This document shows, one piece after another, positions 43,632 to 52,459 of a stretch of 64,000 bases of DNA. The stretch lies in the NCBI GenBank assembly GCA_964537685.1, contig CAZICM010000013.1, forward strand, positions 62,001-126,000. Reading direction: 5' to 3'. This stretch comes from CAZICM01 sp964537685. GTDB taxonomy: Bacteria; Myxococcota_A; Polyangia; Polyangiales; Polyangiaceae. Made by a program: the position numbers and the translations under genes. How positions within the stretch are numbered: position 1 is the stretch's first letter; the number at the start of each line of letters is the position of its first letter. The notes under the pieces are model-generated. The model was given only the letters and a program-made list of their open reading frames with translations. It ran no database searches and was not told the origin of the DNA.

Positions 43632-45137
43632 ATGTTATGGTCGCGGTTGATGTCCGCCCGTTTCGCGAATGCACTGGCTCCGGCCTTGATCATGGCTTTT
43701 GGTCTTCACGCGGGATGTGTGTGCAAACGCAATGCGGGCCGCGATTTTATGGGCAAAGTCTCCTCGCCCGTGGATGTAAAGCTGATTGAGAAAAAAGTCA
43801 GCATGCCTAGGTATGTGCCCTATGGAAAACCCGAGGGCGGATTGATTGCGACGGCGACCGATTATGTATTTGAGCTGGATTCCAAATCCGATTTGGATAT
43901 TCCGGTGCGCTGTTTTCCTCCGAAGAAGGTCGATTTTTCAGCGGCGAAGCAACTCGATCGATTTGCATACCGCTGTGACGAAAGCGATGCTTGGCATGGG
44001 GTGTGGAAAAGCCGGGCTACGGGCGAGCTTCTTGAATTCGAATTAAAAGCCCTTGGAAAATGGGCGCCGGCATTAGGCGCGGATGGGTGGCTGGACGCGA
44101 ATTCTCTTCCAATTCTTTCGGATGCGGCACCGGATATTTTGCTTTCGAGGCCGCCTTATGCGGATATTTTATTTCGTGAAATTCAAAAGGATGGCGGCGA
44201 TACAGCGTTGGCTAAAGCCTTGGCTCATACGGCGATTATGCCTGCAACGGGTTTTAAATTGGACGCGCCGGGAAATAAGAAGCCTGTGTATATGGATGAT
44301 TGGCTGAGCGCCCGGGGAAGGCTTTCGGGCCCGGAGCAAACGGCTGCGGATGCCGGCCTGAAAAAAGCTTTGGAAACGTCAAATACCGGGCTTGCCGCTC
44401 TCGTTCGGGCGGTTTCGGTGCTTCGCCCAGCCGAAGGTTCTTCTTTTTACGATCGTTATGCCGATCGATTGTATGAAATTGAATCGGATATCATTGCGAA
44501 GAAGGCATTTACAGGTTATCCAGACGATATTTCCCGGGCGCGGGATGCATTGCTACACGATTTAATTGGAGCCCGTCCGGCCATGGCGGGGCGCATTGGC
44601 TGTCTGAGGGCCGAAGCGCCATGGCCTGTATCATCCGAAGCGCTTTCGGCCGTTGCGATTTCGAAAACGTCATGTCCAGCGATTGCAAATCATCTTCGGG
44701 CGCTAAAGACCGAGCAATGGTGCAGTGTTAACCTGGCCTGCGATCCCAATGGGAATTTGATGTGCACGCCGGATGAATTGAAGAAACAAGCGGATGAATT
44801 TGTCCGCCTGCCCTATGATCCATGGAAACGCAAGCTAAATGAATACAAAGCGGTGATGCACGCGGGGTTTGAATTGAATTTAATTCCGGCTCCGATGGCG
44901 CTGCGCATGGCGAGGCCCCGCTATTCGATTGAAATGCCTGCTTCACCGGATTGCGATCAAGCCAAGCCGGGAGAGGGCTGCCGTTATCCCCGGCTTTTGG
45001 CGAGGGCTATCGATATTTTATGCGCTATTCCGCCGGAGCAGACGGCGGTTCAGGTGGACTCGTGTGAATTCACCATTGATGATTCACGAAAAAGCCTAAA
45101 GGATGTGCGAAGAAAACAGGCGGCAAAAGCGCCATAA
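43632..45137 (+). CDS. Predicted lipoprotein, 501 aa
   Basis: An N-terminal hydrophobic segment ending LHAGC provides a lipobox, from a start at 43632 (or 43650). The mature part is about 475 residues, mostly helical with several Cys and Pro-rich stretches, and shows no enzyme motif that I recognise. It lies between convergent and divergent neighbours with no operon partner. Exported, probably outer-membrane, unknown function. Confidence 0.7.
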   Translation: MLWSRLMSARFANALAPALIMAFGLHAGCVCKRNAGRDFMGKVSSPVDVKLIEKKVSMPRYVPYGKPEGGLIATATDYVFELDSKSDLDIPVRCFPPKKVDFSAAKQLDRFAYRCDESDAWHGVWKSRATGELLEFELKALGKWAPALGADGWLDANSLPILSDAAPDILLSRPPYADILFREIQKDGGDTALAKALAHTAIMPATGFKLDAPGNKKPVYMDDWLSARGRLSGPEQTAADAGLKKALETSNTGLAALVRAVSVLRPAEGSSFYDRYADRLYEIESDIIAKKAFTGYPDDISRARDALLHDLIGARPAMAGRIGCLRAEAPWPVSSEALSAVAISKTSCPAIANHLRALKTEQWCSVNLACDPNGNLMCTPDELKKQADEFVRLPYDPWKRKLNEYKAVMHAGFELNLIPAPMALRMARPRYSIEMPASPDCDQAKPGEGCRYPRLLARAIDILCAIPPEQTAVQVDSCEFTIDDSRKSLKDVRRKQAAKAP

Positions 45138-45143
45138 ACATTT

Positions 45144-45518
45144 TTAATATTCGACGATATCGGCTTTCAGGCTACCGACAAAGCCAAACACATCTTCGCG
45201 CTCCGCGGCTCCAACGCCAAAACGATCGAGTGTGGCACCGAGATGGCCTAGAAAATTTTCCCAATCTTTGTCGCTGATTCTCATCCCTTTGTGCGACAGT
45301 GCCATGGAACGGCCGGTGTAGTACATCGGACCTCCCGCACTCGCGCATAGGTAGTCAATGAGCAGTTGTTTCTCGCGCCGGATGCCGTCTTCACCGCGAT
45401 GTGCCCAAAAGCGGCCAAGCAGTGGGTCGCCCTGAAGGCGCGGCAATAAATCGCCGGCGACTGCGGCAATTGCATCGTATCCACCTAAACGTTCATACAA
45501 TGATTTTCTCTCGGACAT
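45144..45518 (-). CDS. Truncated haemoglobin, group I
   Basis: The 124-residue protein has the truncated globin pattern: an N-terminal YERLGGYDAIAAV, PLLGRFWAH, a distal-side REKQLLIDYLC helix, and MALSHKGMRISDKDWENFL, where the His is in the proximal-helix position. The helix DRFGVGAAEREDVFGFV closes the fold. TrHbs of this group bind O2 or NO and often detoxify nitric oxide. Start at 45518: an AAGAGGA six bases upstream fits this ATG; the ATG two codons earlier is too close to it. The gene directly downstream on the opposite strand ends seven bases away. Confidence 0.93.
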   Translation of the reverse strand: MSERKSLYERLGGYDAIAAVAGDLLPRLQGDPLLGRFWAHRGEDGIRREKQLLIDYLCASAGGPMYYTGRSMALSHKGMRISDKDWENFLGHLGATLDRFGVGAAEREDVFGFVGSLKADIVEY

Positions 45519-45552
45519 GGCCATTCCTCTTGATTGTATTGTTGATTTACAC

Positions 45553-46317
45553 TTAAGTATTCAATAGAAGCTCTGCCAAGCGCGAGAGCAAAACGCCCTC
45601 CGCGCTTTGGACAAAGAAGTGATCTCCCGGGAAATATTCGAGAGAAAATGATCCGCCCGCGTGGCTTTGCCAGCCGGACAGTTCCTCGGGTTTAATCGTG
45701 CCATCGTCTTGGCCGCCCAATACACTGACAGGCCATGGCATTTTGATCGGATTTATACATGAATACGTTTCAAAGGCTTCAATGTCCGCGCGTATAACGG
45801 GCATCAGCATGCTGAGAAGCTCCTGGGCCTCTAAAATATCCCTTTGCATTCCTCCCAATGCCGATAGCGCGTGAATAAATTTGCCATCGTCTTCAATATG
45901 ATGAAATTGATCAGCCGGCGGGAAAAATTCAGGGGCGGGCGCGCCGGCAATGATTAAATGAGCGGGCTGAATATTGTGCCGTTCAAAGAGGCGGCGCGCG
46001 ACCTCAAAGGCGATAATACCGCCCAAGCTATGGCCAAAGAGCGCGAGTTTGCGATCGGAAAGACGAGCGATCGCGTCGGCCAAGGCGGGCACAAGAGCTT
46101 CAACGCTTGGAACAGGAGCCTCCTGAAAGCGTTTTTCCCGGCCGGGCAATATCACGCCCATCACTTCGATGGAGGCCGGTAGGGCTTTTTGCCATGTGCG
46201 GAAGGCTGAAGCGCCTCCTCCCGCATGGGGAAAACAAATAAGCCGTATTTGGATGTCGCTGGGGTTGCGGGCAGGCTCGCCGGGGCGGGCCTTCCATTGC
46301 ATGAGGGCTTGTGTCAT
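45553..46317 (-). CDS. Type II thioesterase associated with NRPS
   Basis: An alpha/beta-hydrolase editing thioesterase. It has IRLICFPHAGGGASAFRTW at the N-terminus, the nucleophile motif ALFGHSLGGIIAFEVARRL, and a C-terminal EYFPGDHFFV His motif. Type II thioesterases free carrier proteins blocked by wrong acyl groups. The start codon overlaps the stop of the NRPS gene in an ATGA arrangement, so translation is coupled and the partnership with that NRPS is near certain. Cytoplasmic. Confidence 0.93.
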   Translation of the reverse strand: MTQALMQWKARPGEPARNPSDIQIRLICFPHAGGGASAFRTWQKALPASIEVMGVILPGREKRFQEAPVPSVEALVPALADAIARLSDRKLALFGHSLGGIIAFEVARRLFERHNIQPAHLIIAGAPAPEFFPPADQFHHIEDDGKFIHALSALGGMQRDILEAQELLSMLMPVIRADIEAFETYSCINPIKMPWPVSVLGGQDDGTIKPEELSGWQSHAGGSFSLEYFPGDHFFVQSAEGVLLSRLAELLLNT

Positions 46318-49205
46318 CGAGATCGTGTGATTTCCTTTGCCAGTTTTTCAATGGTTTGGCAACGGAACAATTGCTCCAATCGAATCATTAGGCCGCCTTG
46401 TTTCGCCCTTTCGATGATACGTAGGCCATCGAGCGAGTTGCCGCCCAGTTCAAAGAAGGAATCCTTCACGGAGATATCGGGAAGGTCCAGCTCTTCTCGC
46501 CAAATGCGGAGCAGCGATTGGGCGATGGGACTTAGAGATGCATCGATGGCTTCCGCCGCGATACCTCCAATTCGAACGGGCATGGGCAGGGCCTTTCGGT
46601 CGGCTTTTGCGCCTGCTGTTACGGGCAATTCGTTTAGACGCACCCATGCGGAGGGAATCATATAGGCGGGTAGATGTTCTTCGAGGTATTTTCGGAGGGA
46701 GCTTTCGAGGGTGCCCGAAACCCTGCGTATTGGGGCTCCTTCCTCGGTAAATAGGTGCTCGTACAGAGCCCCTTTCCGAAAGCCTCCACCTGAATGAGGG
46801 CTTTTATGAGAAAATTTTATTTGTTCGCCATTTTGACGCTTGAGCACGCCTTCCACATGATAGTCAGGCGTGGCTTTTCCATCGGCGAAGGTGGCCTTGC
46901 AAACGGCTTCGATGCTATCCCCCGGATTGACGGGAATGCCTGGGTTAAAGAGCGGAAAGAAGACGGGCAACCACGATGTTTGGCTGTTGAGGGTATGGAT
47001 TGGCGGGCCTGCTCCCGTATCCAGCTCAATCCACAGCAGAAGGCCGTGCAATGTGGCCGATTTGTTGATGCTTAGGGATATGGGCCGTTCAAAATCCATC
47101 TCGGCCCGCCCCGAGAATTCGAGATCCTCAAAGAGAGCGGAATTGGAGAGGACGTGCGACAGGGGTAGATGCTTGATGCATAGGCGCACATCGAACGAGC
47201 CGCCAGCCGCTTCAAAAACGCGCTCAACGTAGTGGGCTGTCATCGGTGTAAAGCCGGGCTTTTCGGCAAGCTCGATCGGAAGCATGGCGGCTGCGATAAA
47301 TGTCTGGCATCGCCTTGGAATCATTTGCCCAGTAGGTTTGAGAAATCGGGCCGCGTTGTTGAGAAAGTAGGGAGCTCCTTCGGAACCGCCGATGGTCCCA
47401 ATGAGTTCAGAAACGCAAACATCCACGGCTTCGGGCAGGCTAACGTCGGTGGTGGCGCCGTGAACGACGGTGATTTTGCTGGAAAGGCCGAGCGATGCCA
47501 CGAGATCCTTGGCTTTTTGGTAAGCCGTATCGAGCATTTCAATGGCATATACATGTGTTGCCCCTGCCTCTACACACATCCGGGCCAATACGGCATCGGC
47601 GCCCGTTCCTAAATCAACCATAACGCGATCTTTGGACAGGGCTTCAATGGCCGCCCGGTAGGAGGCATTGCGTATATGATCATGGGTCATGGCATAGTAC
47701 AATAGGTCGTCGTAGATAAAATATTCGCCGACAGAAGGCCAAAGTTCAGGCACTTCATCGCGGGGCACGAAATAGGCGACCAGTTGCTTTTCTCCATGGG
47801 CATCATCCCGCGCCGCGACAATACAGGATGCAATGGATGGATGCATCGACAATGCTGCCTCAACCTCTGCCGGTTCGACGCGATGCCCCCTTATTTTAAC
47901 TTGATCATCGGCCCTGCCCAAGAGTTCGATGGCGCCATCCGGTCCGATCCTGGCCAAATCGCCGGTGCGGTAAATGCGCCCAGTATGATCGCCAAAAGGG
48001 TTGGGGATGAAGCGCTCTCGGGTAAGGTCGGGGCGGCCCAAGTAACCTCGCGCCAAGGAATCTCCACCGATGTATAATTCACCTGTTTTCAGGGCGGACA
48101 CAGGCTTTAAGTCTTCATCAAGTACGTACACCCGCACGTTGGGAAGGGGATAACCAACCGGGACCATTCGATGACTCGTATCGATGGTGCCGATCTTTGG
48201 CTCGAAGATAAGGGATGTTATGGTCGTTTCTGTGGTTCCATAGGCATTCATCCAGCGTACGCGCGAGCCAAATGCCCTAAACCACCGGGAAAGGTGATCT
48301 TGCCACACCGGTTCGTTGCCGGTGAGCACCAGACGGAGCGAAAGCGGGAGATTGGCTCCAATGCGAATCATTTCATCCGTCCACATCGCCCAGTAGGTAG
48401 AGGATAGATTGAGCACGGTGACTCCATATTGCTCTACGAGGGCGGTTAGATCGCTGGGGGCCGGAACTTGGCCATCCGGGGGAATAACAACCGTGCCTCC
48501 AGCCAGCCATGTGGGAAATATTTCCTCGATAGCCACATCAAATGCCGGTGGCGCAACCTGAAGAACCCGATCCTGGGACGTCAAATGATAGCTCCGGATC
48601 ACTGCATAAGCATGGGCCTGGAGCGCTTCATGGGGGATTAACACGCCCTTGGGCTTTCCTGTGGAGCCCGAAGTCGTGAGCACATACGCCAATTGTTCAG
48701 GTGAAGCTGGAGACTCCATCACAATGGAGGAGCTGGCATCACCCCCGGATAGGGGAATCATCACACTCTGAACACCCGTTGGAAGAGCCGAAGGATTTCC
48801 CCAGGTCGCAAGAACAGAAGCCCCCGCATCTGCCATCATAGAATCAATGCGTTCGCGTGGATAGGCAAAGTCAATCGGCATAAATGCCCCGCCTGCCTTC
48901 CATATCGCCAATAGGCCAACGAGCAAATGCAAAGAGCGTTCGGCCCGGATTCCCACCACCTTTTCAGGACCTATGCCCAATGCCCGAAGCTGGGCCGCAC
49001 AATGCTCGGCGGCATGATTAAGCTCGCGAAATGTCATGGTTTGCGAGCCCATCACGGCAGCAATCGAATTTGGTGTTTGGGCCGCTTTTCGCTCGAAAAG
49101 GGTGTGGACACAACACGGTGCTTGGATGGAGGGCGGCGGCTGCGAAGGGGTTGCGCCTTGTAAATCACGCCCAATCGGCGCTTCGGAAGGGATTTCGTTG
49201 CTCAT
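46314..49205 (-). CDS. Mini-NRPS: adenylation interrupted by PRMT-like methyltransferase, carrier
   Basis: The ATG at 49205 follows GAGGAGC. Residues about 25-480 hold an adenylation domain with A3 LTTSGSTGKPKG, the binding-pocket FDVAIEEIF (Asp for the amino group), A5 NAYGTTETT, A7 YRTGDLARIG and A8 VKIRGHRVEPAEVE. Between A8 and A9/A10 (ELPVTAGAKADRKALP, about 860) a ~330-residue methyltransferase is inserted: VMVDLGTGADAVLARM, HVYAIEMLDTAYQ and VCVSELIG, followed by a beta barrel, which resemble arginine methyltransferases (PRMT). Residues 890-963 are the carrier, with Ser924 in FELGGNSLDGL. There is no condensation domain: it probably loads and N- or O-methylates one amino acid. Confidence 0.9.
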   Translation of the reverse strand: MSNEIPSEAPIGRDLQGATPSQPPPSIQAPCCVHTLFERKAAQTPNSIAAVMGSQTMTFRELNHAAEHCAAQLRALGIGPEKVVGIRAERSLHLLVGLLAIWKAGGAFMPIDFAYPRERIDSMMADAGASVLATWGNPSALPTGVQSVMIPLSGGDASSSIVMESPASPEQLAYVLTTSGSTGKPKGVLIPHEALQAHAYAVIRSYHLTSQDRVLQVAPPAFDVAIEEIFPTWLAGGTVVIPPDGQVPAPSDLTALVEQYGVTVLNLSSTYWAMWTDEMIRIGANLPLSLRLVLTGNEPVWQDHLSRWFRAFGSRVRWMNAYGTTETTITSLIFEPKIGTIDTSHRMVPVGYPLPNVRVYVLDEDLKPVSALKTGELYIGGDSLARGYLGRPDLTRERFIPNPFGDHTGRIYRTGDLARIGPDGAIELLGRADDQVKIRGHRVEPAEVEAALSMHPSIASCIVAARDDAHGEKQLVAYFVPRDEVPELWPSVGEYFIYDDLLYYAMTHDHIRNASYRAAIEALSKDRVMVDLGTGADAVLARMCVEAGATHVYAIEMLDTAYQKAKDLVASLGLSSKITVVHGATTDVSLPEAVDVCVSELIGTIGGSEGAPYFLNNAARFLKPTGQMIPRRCQTFIAAAMLPIELAEKPGFTPMTAHYVERVFEAAGGSFDVRLCIKHLPLSHVLSNSALFEDLEFSGRAEMDFERPISLSINKSATLHGLLLWIELDTGAGPPIHTLNSQTSWLPVFFPLFNPGIPVNPGDSIEAVCKATFADGKATPDYHVEGVLKRQNGEQIKFSHKSPHSGGGFRKGALYEHLFTEEGAPIRRVSGTLESSLRKYLEEHLPAYMIPSAWVRLNELPVTAGAKADRKALPMPVRIGGIAAEAIDASLSPIAQSLLRIWREELDLPDISVKDSFFELGGNSLDGLRIIERAKQGGLMIRLEQLFRCQTIEKLAKEITRSR

Positions 49206-49357
49206 TGCTCCTCGTTTTCTCCCCGGCTGAAGATACCATGGGTATGGCCTTTTCTTTCCAGTGAGAGATGGGAGCATTGTTAGTTTTATTTATTCTTTTT
49301 CGGATTCATCATACTTCATTGAGAAGCCAAAGAGCCTGTGAATGAGAGTTCTAGGTT

Positions 49358-51421
49358 TTAATGCGCAGCTTTCTCTTTATCCTCATTCAATCTTTCAATT
49401 AAAAATTCTTGAAAGGCAAAGAACTTTATGGTTGCGGAGAACTGCTCGGAGTTTTCGTCGCAGGATGTGGGGGATGACTCTTTGGGATCGAGGTTCAGAT
49501 CATAGAACTCACATTGGTTCCGATCGAAGCGAATAACCATTTTCTTTTGGTCTCTCGAGATAGAAGAGACTTCGCGCAGCACATTTTGGACGAATACAAA
49601 CTTCTGCTTTCTATGCGGATTCAGCAGCGATTCGCCTTGTACTTCAGCGCCTTCGATCTGCATCAGGTCCATAAGCGTGGGCAGCAGATCTACATGCGAT
49701 GTGGGAAGGTCAATGCGTTTGGGCGGGATTAACTTGGGCTGCCATAGAATAAGCGGCGCCTGTTGAACTTCATTGGTTGTCTGCATTCCATGCAGCCTAT
49801 CCCGTATCATTTCGCCAAAGCCCTCGCCATGATCGCCTACAATGACAACAATCGTTCGGTCTAGTTTGCCATCCTTCACAAGGGCTTTCAGTGTTTTATC
49901 TATCAGATGGTCCGTCAGGTTCAAATCGTTGATATAGCGATTGAGTGCGCTGTCTATGGCAGGGCGAATCCGAAAGGAGGGGCCGTAGTCATGATAGGGA
50001 TAATGGGGCGCATAGACATAATATATAGCGCTAAAGGGCTCCCGGGCGGCGAGAAGGCGCTTTTCAACCTGCTGCTGTACCTCTTGTTCATCGCGCATAT
50101 ACTGTAAATTCATTGACTCAATGGCCGCTGCTTTGATGTTATCGAAATCTGATATATCTTTAAGGCCGGTATTGACCAGAAGCGAGCGCGGAAACCATGC
50201 TTGAAGGGAGTTGCCGGTCATCAGAAAATGATCATAATCCGGGCCTAAATAAGAGTACAATGAGGGTATCTTCAGTTTTGGATGCATCACGATGGTAACA
50301 TCGCGCGGTGGATAAATACCTGAAAACAAAGAGAATACCGCTGGGATGGTGCTGGCGCCGGTGGAGTAATGATTGGCGGCAAAGATCCCTTCGTTGGCCA
50401 GGCGGCGAACCGTGGGCATGATATCCTCGCCGCTGTTGAGCATATATTTTGTACCACCACTCTCGATGAGAAAGATGAGCACATTCCACCGCTGAACCGG
50501 GATATGGCTTTTCGGCGTGTTGCTTGGGCCTGGGTTCGCTTCAGTAGGGACGACAAATTCAGGATCGATCCAAGGTATGGATTCCAATTGACGCGGAGAT
50601 GGAAGTCCTTGCAATGCTTGATAATGATTGGGTTTTTTTAGGATCAATCTCGCGAAGTCCCACAAGGTAAAGCCCAGGGGATTGGTGGCCAGCTCGTTGG
50701 GCAAATGTTTCTTGAGGGCGAGGAAATCCTTATCCAGCCAATTAAAATGATCGGGATCTTGCTCTAGGAGGCGGGCATATTTTTCTGCCTTACGGGTATC
50801 CAAAGAAATGTAGCTCATTGCCGCGGCAAGAACCGGAACCAATAAAGCCAACAGGGTGAATGTATTTTGGCGGCGGGCATGGGAGCGGCCTCCCCAAAGA
50901 GCGAGGGCATAGGCGAAAGGCCCTAAACATGCGAATAAGAAATCGATGGGTTCGGCATAGGAGACCATATCGCGAAAGGAAAATCCCGATAAGGCCCACC
51001 TGAAGCTGGCCATGCCCACGCGCGTTTCCAATGCCCAGATCAGCCGGTATGCGACGGCATAGTGCAGGCCAACGAGGGTGCATATGCATAGACTGCTCAC
51101 GCTGAGAAATACAAGCCGAGAGCGAAACCAGCGGCCTTGTGCGGGCAGTGAGAGCAGATACCCCGCGATGGCCACCAAACATCCGAATCCGGCGATAACC
51201 ACCGAATCGGTGATGCAATCTCCAATCGAAAAGAGTGTGGACCAGACGGCTTTCTCAAAACCAAAAGGGCCAATCAGCGCCCCTTGGCGAAGGAGCCCAT
51301 AAAAGAGGCGAATGCGAAAGATAAGGGTCAATACCCAAAGGGAGAACAGAAGGGTCCATGCAGGATGATGCTCTTCCAATATGCCGATGAGCCGGCGATG
51401 GAGGGACGGAGAAAGTGCCAT
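49358..51421 (-). CDS. Membrane sulfatase / phosphoglycerol-transferase-like protein
   Basis: Five or so transmembrane helices lie in the first 200 residues, followed by an extracytoplasmic alkaline-phosphatase-superfamily domain. That domain has LIFLIESGGTKYMLN (nucleophile/metal site), STIPAVFSLFSGIYPPRD, YYVYAPHYPYHDYG, VIVGDHGEGFG (metal ligands) and a C-terminal LLPTLMDLM. This is the layout of LTA-synthase-like and opgB/MdoB-type enzymes that move phospho-headgroups on envelope glycans or lipids. It sits 152 bp upstream of the NRPS on the same strand. Whether it belongs to that pathway is unclear. Confidence 0.85.
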   Translation of the reverse strand: MALSPSLHRRLIGILEEHHPAWTLLFSLWVLTLIFRIRLFYGLLRQGALIGPFGFEKAVWSTLFSIGDCITDSVVIAGFGCLVAIAGYLLSLPAQGRWFRSRLVFLSVSSLCICTLVGLHYAVAYRLIWALETRVGMASFRWALSGFSFRDMVSYAEPIDFLFACLGPFAYALALWGGRSHARRQNTFTLLALLVPVLAAAMSYISLDTRKAEKYARLLEQDPDHFNWLDKDFLALKKHLPNELATNPLGFTLWDFARLILKKPNHYQALQGLPSPRQLESIPWIDPEFVVPTEANPGPSNTPKSHIPVQRWNVLIFLIESGGTKYMLNSGEDIMPTVRRLANEGIFAANHYSTGASTIPAVFSLFSGIYPPRDVTIVMHPKLKIPSLYSYLGPDYDHFLMTGNSLQAWFPRSLLVNTGLKDISDFDNIKAAAIESMNLQYMRDEQEVQQQVEKRLLAAREPFSAIYYVYAPHYPYHDYGPSFRIRPAIDSALNRYINDLNLTDHLIDKTLKALVKDGKLDRTIVVIVGDHGEGFGEMIRDRLHGMQTTNEVQQAPLILWQPKLIPPKRIDLPTSHVDLLPTLMDLMQIEGAEVQGESLLNPHRKQKFVFVQNVLREVSSISRDQKKMVIRFDRNQCEFYDLNLDPKESSPTSCDENSEQFSATIKFFAFQEFLIERLNEDKEKAAH

Positions 51422-51466
51422 TTTCGTAGGTTGCTGTATTACATTGAATCGATGGTGCCCCTGAGG

Positions 51467-51871
51467 TCAATAATCTTGGGCGAGCAAAGACTGAACAAGG
51501 TAGGGAGTCGATTCGGCGCCTGCGAGCTCCGCCAGCGCAAAGGCGATATGTTCGCGGCTGGCATGAGGCGGAATCCCCACCACGGCCAAACGCTTCGTTC
51601 CGCGCATTACGGTATCGCACTGGACCCGAAGCGACGATGAGGATGAGTAAACGGCAATGGTCATACGCTTGATTTTTAGGCGATCCAGAGCCCGCATGGC
51701 GAATGCGATCCGGTCGAAGGGCTGCGGATCGTGGTATTCCATCGATCGTGCGGCGAGGACTTCTTCATAGCGGGCATCGTGTAGGCGCATAGACAGCACG
51801 CGGGGGCAGGCAAGACGAGAGGATGCCAGGGCTTTGTCTGAAAGGCCAGCGCATTTAGAGGGAACAGCCAA
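51467..51871 (-). CDS. Hypothetical protein, start uncertain
   Basis: The frame is open from a TAG near 51943. Only TTG at 51871 or ATG at 51790 can start it, neither with a clear RBS. The C-terminal part (RIAFAMRALDRLKIKRMTIA onward, with SREHIAFALAELAGAES) looks like a real soluble domain, while the N-terminal Arg/Cys/Lys-rich part may not be translated. I recognise no family. A start at 51790 would give a 107-residue protein. It sits between the membrane sulfatase-like gene and the tRNA. Confidence 0.4.
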   Translation of the reverse strand: MAVPSKCAGLSDKALASSRLACPRVLSMRLHDARYEEVLAARSMEYHDPQPFDRIAFAMRALDRLKIKRMTIAVYSSSSSLRVQCDTVMRGTKRLAVVGIPPHASREHIAFALAELAGAESTPYLVQSLLAQDY

Positions 51872-52261
51872 ACGCTTGGGACGGCAGAATCTCGATTTCC
51901 CCAGCGTGTGGATGCCCTTTCCGCCGGCGGCTGCTTTCTATCCTTAACGGATATTATTCCAAAACGATTTTATTTGTTTGGTTTGGACCGGATCAATTCT
52001 ATAGAATCAATTTGCAATTATAACAAAGGGACTCAGATTCGCTGAATTTGATTCCGGCGAGGGCATTCAATCGAATTGGCCACAGGATGAGCGGATCGCG
52101 GGATATGCATACGCGCGCCCGTTCGCCAGACTCAGCGGCACAAACCGCCTCTAGTACGCATCTGGTGGGCGTCCAGTGCAAAGCCGGGGCACATCGGCGG
52201 CTGAACTTCGGCAAGCCCGTGAGCGCGGTGGGCTCAATCTCAAACGGTTGGGCTGGATTGG
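51872..52261. other. Gene-poor stretch before tRNA-Glu
   Basis: This 390-bp region contains no gene I can support. It is AT-rich near 51940-52040 and more GC-rich afterwards. It borders the 3' end of tRNA-Glu, where integrative elements often insert, but I see no integrase gene nor a direct repeat of the tRNA end within the window. Confidence 0.5.
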
Positions 52262-52336
52262 CGTCCCCAGCGGGATTCGAACCCGCGTAACAGCCGTGAA
52301 AGGGCTGGGTCCTGGGCCGGGCTAGACGATGGGGAC
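52262..52336 (-). tRNA. tRNA-Glu (anticodon TTC)
   Basis: On the minus strand, the 75-nt cloverleaf begins GTCCCCATCGTCTAG and ends GGGGAC plus discriminator G, closely matching E. coli tRNA-Glu. The anticodon stem is CAGCC/GGCTG around loop CTTTCAC, so the anticodon TTC is at 52298-52300 (plus-strand GAA). The T-arm is GCGGGTTCGAATCCCGC. CCA is not encoded. Confidence 0.97.
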
Positions 52337-52459
52337 CGGCGAACGGCGGCGGACCCTACAGCCCTCGGGCCAACAACGCAACACTTATTTTTTATGGCTC
52401 AGCACTTTTTGCGATCGAGATTCTAAACCAGCGTTTGAGCGCGGGTTTGACTAGCTTAA

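Noticed and set aside
52262..52459. tRNA-Glu as an integration site of a genomic island
   Set aside because: No integrase, no repeated tRNA 3' end and no abrupt composition shift are visible in the flanks.
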